A DNA stretch of 50,317 nt from positions 1 to 50,317 of the forward strand of contig JAEWLQ010000131.1 of the NCBI GenBank assembly GCA_023457495.1, read 5' to 3'. Source of the DNA: Pseudomonadota bacterium (GTDB lineage: Bacteria > Pseudomonadota > Gammaproteobacteria > Steroidobacterales > Steroidobacteraceae). Every line of letters starts with the position of its first letter. Within the stretch, counting starts at the first letter, position 1. Both the position numbers and the translations under genes were made by a program. The notes under the pieces are model-generated. The model was not told the DNA's origin and ran no database searches. It was given only the letters and a program-made list of their open reading frames with translations. Below, in pieces: positions 17,246-26,459 of the stretch.

Positions 17246-18040
17246 TTACGCCTTGATAAAGGACGCGAGGATGGGGGCGATGGCGCGCGCGGCGACGTTG
17301 TGGGTCTGGCCGGGCAGCGAGCGCGCCCGGGCGCCGGGAATCGCCTGGGCGAGAGCGCTCGCGGCGTCGCGCAGCATCGGCCAGGTTTTCTCGCCGTCGA
17401 GCACCAGCGTCGGCACGCGCACCGCGGCGGCGCGCGCGGTAGGCAGCGCGAAGTCGCCCATCACCGCCGAATCGTAGGGCAGGGACGGTGCCGCCGCTTT
17501 GAGCTTGCGCCACAGGGGGGTGAAGCGAAACAGATACGGCATGAAGCGCGGCACGCCGATGATGTCGCACAGGTAGTAAGTCACCGCGTCCGCGCGGCGG
17601 TCTTCCGCGATCATGCGCGTGAGGGTGGCCGTGTGATCGGCCGGCACCTGGCGCGCGTGGGGCCCGACCATGAAGGGCGGCTCGTACAGCACCACGCCGT
17701 CGATCGGCAATCCGGCCGCGGCGGCGGACAGCGCGAGGGCGGCGCCCGAGGAAATGCCGTATAGATAGGCGCGGCCGCCCGCGGCGCCGATCAGCGCGTC
17801 GATGTCCTCGATCTCGCGTTCGACCGCGTAGGGTCGCGTGTCGCCGCTCGCCCCGCGCGCGCGCCGGTCGTACGTGAGCACGCGCAGGCCCCGCGTCACG
17901 AGCTCGGCCGCGAGCTTGGGCATCGGGCCCATGGCGCGGCTGCAGAACGCGCCGTCGATGAGGATCACCGCCGGGCCCGCGCCTTCGATCGCGTATGCGA
18001 TACGCGTGCCGTCGCGCGACGTGACGAACTGCGCGCTCAC
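17246..18040 (-). CDS. Alpha/beta hydrolase
   Basis: 264 aa, starting at a GTG that overlaps the VOC gene stop (GTGA). An alpha/beta hydrolase fold: strand VILIDGAF with the oxyanion region, LTYDRRARGASG, nucleophile elbow GISSG with Ser97, acid near VLDGEKTW, and His in QTHNV near the C-terminus. It resembles small cytoplasmic hydrolases often found beside VOC and YCII genes in ECF-controlled clusters. The substrate is unknown. It is the last gene of the ECF42 cluster. Confidence 0.85.
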   Translation of the reverse strand: MSAQFVTSRDGTRIAYAIEGAGPAVILIDGAFCSRAMGPMPKLAAELVTRGLRVLTYDRRARGASGDTRPYAVEREIEDIDALIGAAGGRAYLYGISSGAALALSAAAAGLPIDGVVLYEPPFMVGPHARQVPADHTATLTRMIAEDRRADAVTYYLCDIIGVPRFMPYLFRFTPLWRKLKAAAPSLPYDSAVMGDFALPTARAAAVRVPTLVLDGEKTWPMLRDAASALAQAIPGARARSLPGQTHNVAARAIAPILASFIKA

Positions 18041-18441
18041 TGCTGGGGAGGAGTGCCGGTCATGTGGATGAGCTCCCAGGTATGACCGTCGAGGTCTTCG
18101 TAGCCGTGCGCATACATGAAGCCGTGGTCCTGGGGCTGGCGCGGAACGCTCGCGCCGCCGGCGCGCGCCTTCGCCACCAGCTCGTCGACCTGCGCGCGGG
18201 AGTCGCACGAAACGCAGGTCAGCACCTCGGTGGCCTTCGTCGTGTCGGCAATTCCCTTGTTCGTGAAGGTGCCGAAGAATTTCTCGACCAGCAGCATCAC
18301 ATAGAGATTGTCGCCGAGGATCATGCAGGTCGCGTTCTCGTCGGTGAACTGCGGGTTGAAGGTGTAGCCGAGCTTCGTGAAGAAGTCGACGGAACGCTTC
18401 AGGTCCTTGACGGGCAGGTTGACGAAGATCTGCGAATGCAT
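18037..18441 (-). CDS. VOC/glyoxalase superfamily protein
   Basis: 134 aa; ATG 18441 has AGGAGA upstream. Paired beta-alpha-beta-beta-beta units are typical of the vicinal-oxygen-chelate fold: IFVNLPVKDLKRSVDFFTKL at the start, MLLVEKFFGTF in the middle, and FMYAHGYEDLDGHTWELIHM at the end. This matches the YycE/PhnB-like uncharacterised branch that often travels with YCII and ECF sigma genes. It could be a metal-dependent lyase, dioxygenase or resistance protein; no reaction can be assigned. Its leader (GGAGACCCACC then ATG) nearly repeats that of the YCII gene. Confidence 0.88.
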   Translation of the reverse strand: MHSQIFVNLPVKDLKRSVDFFTKLGYTFNPQFTDENATCMILGDNLYVMLLVEKFFGTFTNKGIADTTKATEVLTCVSCDSRAQVDELVAKARAGGASVPRQPQDHGFMYAHGYEDLDGHTWELIHMTGTPPQQ

Positions 18442-18464
18442 GGTGGGTCTCCTGGGTAGTTGGG

Positions 18465-18839
18465 TCAGCCGGTGTGGCGCGCGGCGTCGGGCGCGCGCAA
18501 TTCGGCGGGAACATCGAGCTCGCGCACGGGACGCACCTCGATGCTGCCGGTGCGCGCGGGCGGAATCTTCGAGGCGAGCGTGATGGCTTCGTTCAGGTCG
18601 CGCGCTTCGATCATGTAGAAGCCGGCGAGCTGCTCCTTGGTCTCCGCGAACGGACCGTCGGTGACGGATACCTGGCCGTTGCGCAGGCGCACGGTGGTCG
18701 CGGCTTGCGTCGGCTGCAGCGCGGAGCCGGTGATCCAGTGGCCGCTGTCGCGCAGCCCCTGGCCGTATTGCGCGCATTCGGCGTCCGGCACCGAGCTCCA
18801 TTGCTCGGGCGAAAGATAGACGAGGCACAGGTATTTCAT
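18465..18839 (-). CDS. YCII-related (DGPF) protein
   Basis: 124 aa from ATG 18839, preceded by AAGGAG. It begins MKYLCLVYLSPEQW and carries the hallmark VTDGPFAETKEQLAGFYMIE, where the DGPF tetrad names the family. YCII folds are ferredoxin-like, and the proteins are known mainly as targets of ECF42 sigma factors. The reaction is unknown. A match to the reported ECF42 promoter lies immediately upstream, so this gene and the VOC and hydrolase genes after it are probably one transcript driven by the adjacent sigma factor. Confidence 0.9.
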   Translation of the reverse strand: MKYLCLVYLSPEQWSSVPDAECAQYGQGLRDSGHWITGSALQPTQAATTVRLRNGQVSVTDGPFAETKEQLAGFYMIEARDLNEAITLASKIPPARTGSIEVRPVRELDVPAELRAPDAARHTG

Positions 18840-18857
18840 GTGGGTCTCCTTGGGAAG

Positions 18858-18886
18858 TAGTCGCGCGGCGCCCCCGCAAATCGACA
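18858..18886 (-). promoter_or_regulatory. Candidate ECF42 target promoter for the YCII-VOC-hydrolase genes
   Basis: On the minus strand TGTCGA (18886-18881) and CGACTA (18863-18858) are separated by exactly 17 nt. The reported ECF42 consensus is TGTCGA at -35 and CGA/TC at -10 (from memory of work in Streptomyces venezuelae). Transcription would start about 12 nt before the YCII ATG, so the leader would begin close to its Shine-Dalgarno sequence. Confidence 0.65.
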
Positions 18887-18941
18887 ACGGGGGGATGAAA
18901 ATCTCTGTGCCTGGCACGGAAAACCCGGGATAGCGGGTGGC

Positions 18942-20198
18942 CTAGGCGGAAAGTGCGGCCAGGCGGCGCTCGAGGAACCGGCGGGCGGGGCCCTGGGCGG
19001 TCAGGGCGATGGCGCGTTCGTAGGCCTTGCGGGCTTCGGCATCGCGGCCGAGCCGGCGGCAGAAGTCGGCGCGCGCCGCGTGGGCGAGCTGGTACTTGTC
19101 GAGCTCGCCGCCCGCGAGCAGCGGGTCGAGCGCAGCCAGTCCCGCCTCCGCGCCGTCGCGCATCGCGATCGCCACCGTGCGATTGAGCGCGACGATGGGC
19201 GAGGGCGCGGCCCGCTGCAGCAGATCGTAGAGGCCGACGATCTCGTTCCAGTCGGTCTCAACGGCGCTCGGCGCTTCGGCGTGCACGGCGGCAATCGCCG
19301 CCTGCAGCGTGTACGGCCCGACCTGCGGTGCGGCGAACGCGGCGCGCACGTGCGCCACGCCTTCGTCGATCAACGCGCGCTTCCAGCGCGAACGATCCTG
19401 TTCGTCGAGCAGGATCAGCTCGCCGTCTGGCGTGGCGCGTGTTTCGCGGCGCGACTCGTGCAGCAGCATCAGCGCCAGCAGGCCGCGCACCTCGGTGTCG
19501 GGCAGCAGATCGAACACCAGGCGGCCGAGGCGGATGGCTTCTCCGGACAGATCCGGCCGTGTCGCAGATTCCCCGCTGCTCGCCGAGTAGCCCTCGTTGA
19601 AGACCAGGTAGACCACGCGCAGCACACTGTCGAGCCGGTCGGGCAGTTCGTCGCGCGCCGGGACCTGGTAGGGAATGTTCGCGTCGCGGATCTTCGCCTT
19701 GGCGCGCACGATGCGCTGCGCGATCGTGGGCGCGGGCGTGAGAAATGCCGCGGCGATTTCTTCGGTGGTGAGGCCGCAGACCTCGCGCAGTGTGAGCGCG
19801 ACCTGCGCGTCCGAGGCGAGCGCGGGATGGCAGCAGGTAAAGATGAGCCGCAGCTGGTCGTCCTCGAGCAGCTCGGGCAGATCGTCGGGCGCCGCGGACT
19901 CGTCCGCGAGGGACTCGCTGACGTCGGGGCGGTCCTCGAGATGATCGAAGCGCTTTTCGCGGCGCTGCTTGTCGATGGATTTGAAGCGCCCGGCGGATAC
20001 CAGCCAGGAGGCGGGGTTCTGCGGCAGGCCTTCGCTCGGCCACTTCTCCATGGCCGCGCGGAAGGCATCGTGCAGGGCCTCCTCGGCGCGCTCGAAATCC
20101 CCGAGCAGGCGGATCAGCGTCGCGAGGACACGGCGCGATTCGCGGCGATAGAGAGCGTCGATTTCCGCGCGCACGCGCGCGATGTCGGCAGCGGGCAT
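18942..20198 (-). CDS. ECF42-type RNA polymerase sigma factor
   Basis: 418 aa, about twice the length of ordinary ECF sigma factors. Sigma region 2 lies at about 10-85 (RRVLATLIRLLGDFERAEEA, KWPSEGLPQNPASWLVSAGR) and region 4 at about 125-180 (LTLREVCGLTTEEIAAAFL, IAQRIVRAKAKIR). Residues about 190-418 are a TPR-like helical extension (GYSASSGES, VALNRTVAIAMRDG, ADFCRRLGRDAEARKAYERA) that defines the ECF42 group and is needed for activity. There is no anti-sigma gene, as expected for the group. It precedes YCII, VOC and hydrolase genes, with a consensus-like target promoter between it and them. Confidence 0.93.
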   Translation of the reverse strand: MPAADIARVRAEIDALYRRESRRVLATLIRLLGDFERAEEALHDAFRAAMEKWPSEGLPQNPASWLVSAGRFKSIDKQRREKRFDHLEDRPDVSESLADESAAPDDLPELLEDDQLRLIFTCCHPALASDAQVALTLREVCGLTTEEIAAAFLTPAPTIAQRIVRAKAKIRDANIPYQVPARDELPDRLDSVLRVVYLVFNEGYSASSGESATRPDLSGEAIRLGRLVFDLLPDTEVRGLLALMLLHESRRETRATPDGELILLDEQDRSRWKRALIDEGVAHVRAAFAAPQVGPYTLQAAIAAVHAEAPSAVETDWNEIVGLYDLLQRAAPSPIVALNRTVAIAMRDGAEAGLAALDPLLAGGELDKYQLAHAARADFCRRLGRDAEARKAYERAIALTAQGPARRFLERRLAALSA

Positions 20199-20225
20199 GC
20201 GCCGAGTCTAAACAGTTCCTTCAAT

Positions 20226-20269
20226 GAGGTCTGTCCCCGTTTGCTAGGAAACGGAGAATGTCCCCATTA
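20226..20269 (-). repeat. REP-like palindromic repeat, copy B
   Basis: Read on the minus strand: TAATGGGGACATTCTCC, then GTTTCCTAGCAAAC, then GGGGACAGACCT. The inner arms CCGTTT/AAACGG can pair. The first three bases, TAA, are the stop codon of fhs. It fills most of the 68-nt gap between fhs and the ECF42 gene start. Confidence 0.85.
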
Positions 20270-21949
20270 AAACAGCCCTACGATTTTGCCGGTGGCGTCC
20301 ACGTCGATGCTGTTCGCCGCGGGGACCTTGGGCAGGCCGGGCATCGTCATGATGTCGCCGCAGATCATGACGACGAATTCCGCGCCGGCCGCGAGGCGAA
20401 CTTCGCGGATGTTCACGACGTGCCCGGTGGGTGCGCCGCGCAGCTTCGGGTCGGTCGAGAACGAGTACTGGGTTTTCGCCACACACACGGGGTAATGCCC
20501 GTATCCGGCCTCCTGCAGCGCGCGGATCTGCACGCGGATCTTGCTGTCCGCGACGATGTCGAGCGCGCCGTAGACCTGTGTCGCGATCGTCTTCATCTTG
20601 TCCCACAACGACTGTTCGGCCTCGTACACGAAGCGGAAATTGTTGGGCAACTCGCAGAGTCGCACGACTTCCTTCGCGAGCTCGACCGCGCCCTTGCCGC
20701 CCTCGGCGAAATGTTTCGCGACGATGATCTTCACGTCGAGGTGCGAGAGCCGTTCCTGCACCAGGCGGATCTCCGCCTCCGTGTCCTCGGCGCGATGGTT
20801 GATCGCGACGACACTCTCGAGGCCGTATTGATTGCGCACGTTGTGGATGTGCCGCTCGAGGTTCACGAGCCCCTTCTCGAGCGCGACGAGATTTTCGCGG
20901 CCGACATCCGCCACGTCCACGCCGCCGTGATATTTCAGCGCGCGGATCGTCGCGACGATCACCGCGCACGAAGGTTCGAGTCCCGCCTTGCGGCACTTGA
21001 TGTCGACGAACTTCTCGGCGCCGAGGTCCGCGCCGAAGCCGGCTTCGGTCACGACGTAGTCCGCGAGCTTGAGCGCGGCCTTGGTCGCCATCACGGAGTT
21101 GCAGCCGTGCGCGATGTTCGCGAACGGTCCGCCGTGGATGAAGGCCGGATTGTTCTCGAGCGTCTGCACGAGATTGGGCGCGAGCGCGTCGCGCAGCAGG
21201 GCGGTCATCGCGCCATGCGCCTGGATGTCGCGCGCCAGGATGGGCTTGTTCTCGCGCGTGTAGCCAACCACGATCTTGCCGAGCCGTTCCTTGAGGTCGG
21301 CGAGGCTGGTCGCGAGGCAGAAGATCGCCATCACCTCGGAGGCGACGACGATGTCGAAGCCGTCCTGGCGCGGGAAACCGTTTGCCGTGCCGCCGAGCGC
21401 GATCGTGATGTCGCGCAGCGCGCGGTCGTTGACGTCGAGCACGCGCCGCCAGGTCACGCGGCGCACGTCGAAGCCCGCCTGGTTGCCCTGGTGGATGTGG
21501 TTGTCGATCAGCGCGGCCAGCAGGTTGTTAGCCAGCGCGATGGCCGAGAAGTCGCCCGTGAAGTGCAGGTTGATGTCTTCCATCGGCACGACCTGCGCGT
21601 AGCCGCCGCCGGCCGCGCCGCCCTTCATGCCGAACACCGGACCCAGCGCCGGCTCGCGCAGGCAGATCAGCGCCTTCTTGCCGAGGAGGTTGAGCGCGTC
21701 ACCGAGGCCCACTGTAGTCGTCGTTTTGCCTTCGCCCGCGGGCGTGGGCGAGATGGCGGTCACCAGGACGAGTTTGCCGTCGCGCTTGCCGTTGACCTTC
21801 GAGAGATACTCGAGCGAGACCTTGGCCTTGAACTTGCCATAAGCCTCGAGGGCCTCCTCTGGTATGCCGAGTCGTTCCTTCGCGACTTCGGTGATGCGCC
21901 GCATGCGTGCGGCCTGCGCGATGTCGATGTTGCTGAGTTTGCTGGTCAT
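20267..21949 (-). CDS. fhs: Formate-tetrahydrofolate ligase
   Basis: 560 aa, the usual family length; ATG 21949. It joins formate to tetrahydrofolate using ATP to make 10-formyl-THF. Seen: ATP-binding PTPAGEGKTTTTVGLGDALN near residue 65, LREPALGPVFGMKGGAAGGG, NLHFTGDFSAIALANNLLAA, and the C-terminal GDIMTMPGLPKVPAANSID. It could salvage formate made by the frmA/gfa/fghA formaldehyde route at 37-39.6 kb, a functional link by inference only. No folD or purU lies next to it. Its TAA stop is the first triplet of REP-like copy B. Confidence 0.96.
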   Translation of the reverse strand: MTSKLSNIDIAQAARMRRITEVAKERLGIPEEALEAYGKFKAKVSLEYLSKVNGKRDGKLVLVTAISPTPAGEGKTTTTVGLGDALNLLGKKALICLREPALGPVFGMKGGAAGGGYAQVVPMEDINLHFTGDFSAIALANNLLAALIDNHIHQGNQAGFDVRRVTWRRVLDVNDRALRDITIALGGTANGFPRQDGFDIVVASEVMAIFCLATSLADLKERLGKIVVGYTRENKPILARDIQAHGAMTALLRDALAPNLVQTLENNPAFIHGGPFANIAHGCNSVMATKAALKLADYVVTEAGFGADLGAEKFVDIKCRKAGLEPSCAVIVATIRALKYHGGVDVADVGRENLVALEKGLVNLERHIHNVRNQYGLESVVAINHRAEDTEAEIRLVQERLSHLDVKIIVAKHFAEGGKGAVELAKEVVRLCELPNNFRFVYEAEQSLWDKMKTIATQVYGALDIVADSKIRVQIRALQEAGYGHYPVCVAKTQYSFSTDPKLRGAPTGHVVNIREVRLAAGAEFVVMICGDIMTMPGLPKVPAANSIDVDATGKIVGLF

Positions 21950-22440
21950 GGAGGTCCATCTTATAGCCCACGCGGGGTTGCGAACGCTTCGCAGCGCAAT
22001 GGGCATTGAATGAGAGTGCAGTTCCGGCATGGCATGCGGCGGAACGGGGCGAGATCGACGCGGTCTCGAGCGGCTTGGATCGAAGTGCGCCGCGAAATGG
22101 TGCAAATGGCGAGCATCGAGGGCGCGTCCGCGCAAAGCAGTCCGGAGTGGACCGGGAACCCCGGCGCCCATGACCGTCAGCGACACGTGGCGATGTCACG
22201 GCGCGCGCGACGTGCCGGGCCGCGACGGCGAGCGCGGATACATCCAGATTCCGAAGCGGGGCGACGACGATTACGAGGTCAACGCGCGGACTATCTACTC
22301 GGGAATCGAGGGACGGTGGTTCCACTCCACGGAGAGCTGGGGGCGCTCATGCGCGCGCATCTGCCGAAGGCCATGAAGACCCCCGGCGAGGTAACGGTTC
22401 GATTCGATCTCGGGACTGCAGTACCATCGAGCGGACCGTT
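21950..22440. other. Gene-poor stretch upstream of fhs and the GDSL gene
   Basis: About 490 nt with no convincing gene. Both strands carry open frames, but none has a good start, ribosome site or recognisable domain. On the plus strand a fragment reading YEVNARTIYSGIEGRWFH in one frame is followed in another by LPKAMKTPGEVTVRFDLG; this could be a frameshifted remnant, but I cannot name a parent gene. The fhs promoter must lie near 21950-22050, where no consensus is obvious. Confidence 0.4.
21964..21985 (+). repeat. Short dispersed repeat, copy 1
   Basis: TAGCCCACGCGGGGTTGCG matches TAGCTCACGCGGGGTTGCA at 42749 in 17 of 19 bases. Both copies are intergenic. Nothing else identifies it; it could be a small repeat or a shared binding site. 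Confidence 0.35.
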
Positions 22441-22469
22441 TTGACAATCGGCGCCACACATCTTCAACA
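22441..22469 (+). promoter_or_regulatory. Candidate promoter of the GDSL hydrolase gene
   Basis: A perfect -35 TTGACA (22441-22446) is followed after 17 nt by a poor -10 (TCAACA). Two GGCGCC hexamers (22450 and 22471) flank the -10 and could pair or bind a protein. The site is about 25-50 nt upstream of the start codon. Confidence 0.35.
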
Positions 22470-22491
22470 AGGCGCCTTGAAGGGGGTATTC

Positions 22492-23241
22492 GTGAAGCAC
22501 ATGAATCGTCGCTCGCTGATCGCGGGGGCCGCAATCGCCGTGGGGGCGGGCGCATCGGGCGCGCTCGCGCAGGTTCCCGAAGGATGCGGCAAGCAACCGA
22601 ACACCGCGCCGGCCCTGCAGCCGCCGCTGCTGCTGACCGACTGGGCGTGGCTCGGGCGTTATCGCGAGGACAATGCGAAGCTCATCGCGAGCGGCGCGAA
22701 AGTGGATGTAGCGTTCCTCGGCGATTCGATCACGGAAGGGTGGGCGAGCACGGATGCGGATTTCTTCTCGAAGGGCAACGTCGGTCGCGGCATCAGCGCG
22801 CAAACGACTCCGCAGCTGCTGGTGCGCATGTATTCGGACGTGATCGCGCTCAAGCCGCGGGTCGTGCACATCATGGTCGGCACGAACGACATCGCGCAGA
22901 ACACCGGGCCGATGACCGCGCAGGATTCGCACAACAACCTGATGGCCATGTGCGAGATCGCGCAGGCCCACAAGCTGCGCATCGTGCTCGGCGCCGCTCC
23001 TCCGGCCTCGCGATACTGGTGGCGTCCGGAGGCGAAGCCGAAGGAACAGGTCGTCGCGCTCAACGAATGGATGCGCGGTTACGCGAAACGGATCGGCGCG
23101 GTGTTCGCCGACTACGCGGCCGTGCTCACCGACGCGCAGGGCAACGTGAAGCACGATCTCGCCCAGGACGAGGTGCATCCCTCGCCAGCGGGCTACGCCG
23201 CGATGCGCCCCGTCGCCGAGGCGGCAATTCGCCAGGCGTAG
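22492..23241 (+). CDS. Exported GDSL/SGNH hydrolase
   Basis: 249 aa. I use the GTG at 22492 because AAGGGGG lies about 6 nt upstream; ATG 22501 would be too far from it. A Tat-like signal (MNRRSLIAGAAIAVG, ending GALAQ) directs export. SGNH blocks are clear: block I VAFLGDSITEGW with the nucleophilic Ser, block II Gly in GNVGRGISAQT, block III IMVGTNDI with the oxyanion Asn, and block V DEVHPSPAGY with the catalytic Asp-x-x-His. Relatives include acetylhydrolases of the platelet-activating-factor type and carbohydrate or lipid esterases. The substrate is unknown. A hairpin lies 11 nt past the stop. Confidence 0.88.
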   Translation: MKHMNRRSLIAGAAIAVGAGASGALAQVPEGCGKQPNTAPALQPPLLLTDWAWLGRYREDNAKLIASGAKVDVAFLGDSITEGWASTDADFFSKGNVGRGISAQTTPQLLVRMYSDVIALKPRVVHIMVGTNDIAQNTGPMTAQDSHNNLMAMCEIAQAHKLRIVLGAAPPASRYWWRPEAKPKEQVVALNEWMRGYAKRIGAVFADYAAVLTDAQGNVKHDLAQDEVHPSPAGYAAMRPVAEAAIRQA

Positions 23242-23252
23242 CGCGCCAACCT

Positions 23253-23273
23253 CGGGTAAGACCACGTTACCCG
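23253..23273 (+). terminator. Hairpin after the GDSL gene
   Basis: CGGGTAA (23253-23259) pairs perfectly with TTACCCG (23267-23273) around a 7-nt loop, 11 nt after the GDSL stop. No T-tract follows, so termination is uncertain. Confidence 0.4.
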
Positions 23274-23331
23274 GGGTTGCATTCCGCGCGATGCGGGTCA
23301 TAAATCGGCCTCTCGGACTGGAGGAAGATTC

Positions 23332-23598
23332 ATGGCGACCGGTTGGGCCAAAGAAGGCGCGGTTCAGGAGCAGATCGACGCGACGGTCAAGGACGCGATC
23401 AAGCGCGCCAAGAGCCAGTTGCCCGCGGGGCCTTCACTCGAATCCTGCGCGGAATGCGGTGCCCGTATTCCCGAGGCGCGCCGCGAGGCGATCCCCGGCG
23501 TGCGCCTCTGCGTCGCCTGCCAGGAAGCGCACGACCGCGACGCGGCGACCTTCAGCGGCTACAACCGCCGCGGCAGCAAAGACAGCCAGCTCCGATAA
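23332..23598 (+). CDS. ybiI: DksA/TraR-family C4 zinc-finger protein, YbiI-like
   Basis: 88 aa; GGAGGA lies just upstream of ATG 23332. It closely matches E. coli YbiI along its whole length, with the start MATGWAKEGAVQEQID, the zinc finger ECAECGARIP-type segment CAECGARIPEARREAIPGV, the second pair CVAC, and the identical C-terminus GYNRRGSKDSQLR. Four cysteines (CxxC, then 17 residues, then CxxC) bind zinc. It lacks the long coiled coil of DksA, so it is unlikely to act on RNA polymerase in the same way; its role is unknown. The TAA stop is also the start of REP-like copy C. Confidence 0.93.
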   Translation: MATGWAKEGAVQEQIDATVKDAIKRAKSQLPAGPSLESCAECGARIPEARREAIPGVRLCVACQEAHDRDAATFSGYNRRGSKDSQLR

Positions 23599-23649
23599 TG
23601 GGGACACTCCCCATTTCCTAGCAAAAGGGGTCGGACCTGAATGTCCCCC
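23596..23649 (+). repeat. REP-like palindromic repeat, copy C
   Basis: Reads TAATGGGGACACTCCCC, then ATTTCCTAGCAAAA, then GGGGTCGGACCTGA, with an extra ATGTCCCC tail. AATGGGGA/TCCCCATT forms a perfect 8-bp stem with a CAC loop. Its TAA is the ybiI stop codon. Together with copy D it flanks the terminator at 23650-23682. Confidence 0.85.
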
Positions 23650-23682
23650 AAAAAAAGAGGGCGCTCCTTGCGAAGCGCCCTC
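23650..23682 (-). terminator. Rho-independent terminator for the GH3 gene
   Basis: On the minus strand GAGGGCGCT and AGCGCCCTC form a 9-bp stem with an 8-nt loop and are followed by seven T residues (plus-strand A run 23650-23656). It ends transcription of the GH3 gene, whose stop is about 50 nt upstream. On the plus strand the same hairpin could also slow transcripts from ybiI. Confidence 0.85.
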
Positions 23683-23691
23683 ATGTCTCGA

Positions 23692-23734
23692 TCAGGTCTG
23701 TCCCCGTTTGCTAGGAAACGGGGAATGTCCCCAT

Positions 23735-23738
<4 letters not shown>
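23692..23738 (-). repeat. REP-like palindromic repeat, copy D
   Basis: Read on the minus strand: TAAATGGGGACATTCCCC, then GTTTCCTAGCAAAC, then GGGGACAGACCTGAT. Nearly identical to copy B. CCCCGTTT/AAACGGGG can form an 8-bp stem. The TAA is the stop codon of the GH3 gene, and the terminator follows about 10 nt later. Confidence 0.88.
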
Positions 23739-26305
<2,567 letters not shown>

Positions 26306-26331
26306 CGAGAAAACTCCTGTTTTTGTGCGCC

Positions 26332-26347
26332 GACAGCCTATGCTGTC
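26332..26347. promoter_or_regulatory. Candidate operator between GH3 and the sugar operon
   Basis: GACAGC-CTAT-GCTGTC is a perfect inverted repeat, 27 nt upstream of the GH3 start and about 110 nt upstream of the divergent operon. The half site GACAGC resembles one half of the LacI-type operators at 32437 and 32522, but the spacing differs. It could bind the same regulator or another one. Confidence 0.4.
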
Positions 26348-26392
26348 TGCCGAGGAAATTCGAGGTCCGGCGCCCGTTTCGATGGGGTTTCG

Positions 26393-26421
26393 TTGACAGG
26401 TTTTGGGTGCGCGGCTAGTTT
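26393..26421 (+). promoter_or_regulatory. Candidate sigma-70 promoter of the sugar operon
   Basis: A perfect -35 TTGACA and a partial -10 TAGTTT with 17-nt spacing, about 38 nt before the ATG at 26460. Two GTTTCG direct repeats, 11 nt apart (26376 and 26387), sit immediately upstream and could bind an activator. Confidence 0.5.
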
Positions 26422-26459
26422 CGCCGCCGCATCGACGCAGTGAGGGGTCAAGAGGTCAA

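Noticed and set aside
18942..20198. Search for an anti-sigma factor next to the ECF sigma gene
   Set aside because: None is present. ECF42 factors are known to work with a C-terminal extension instead, which is visible here.
22010..22444. Possible plus-strand gene upstream of the GDSL hydrolase
   Set aside because: No ribosome site, no domain, and composition typical of random frames. I kept it only as an unassigned stretch.
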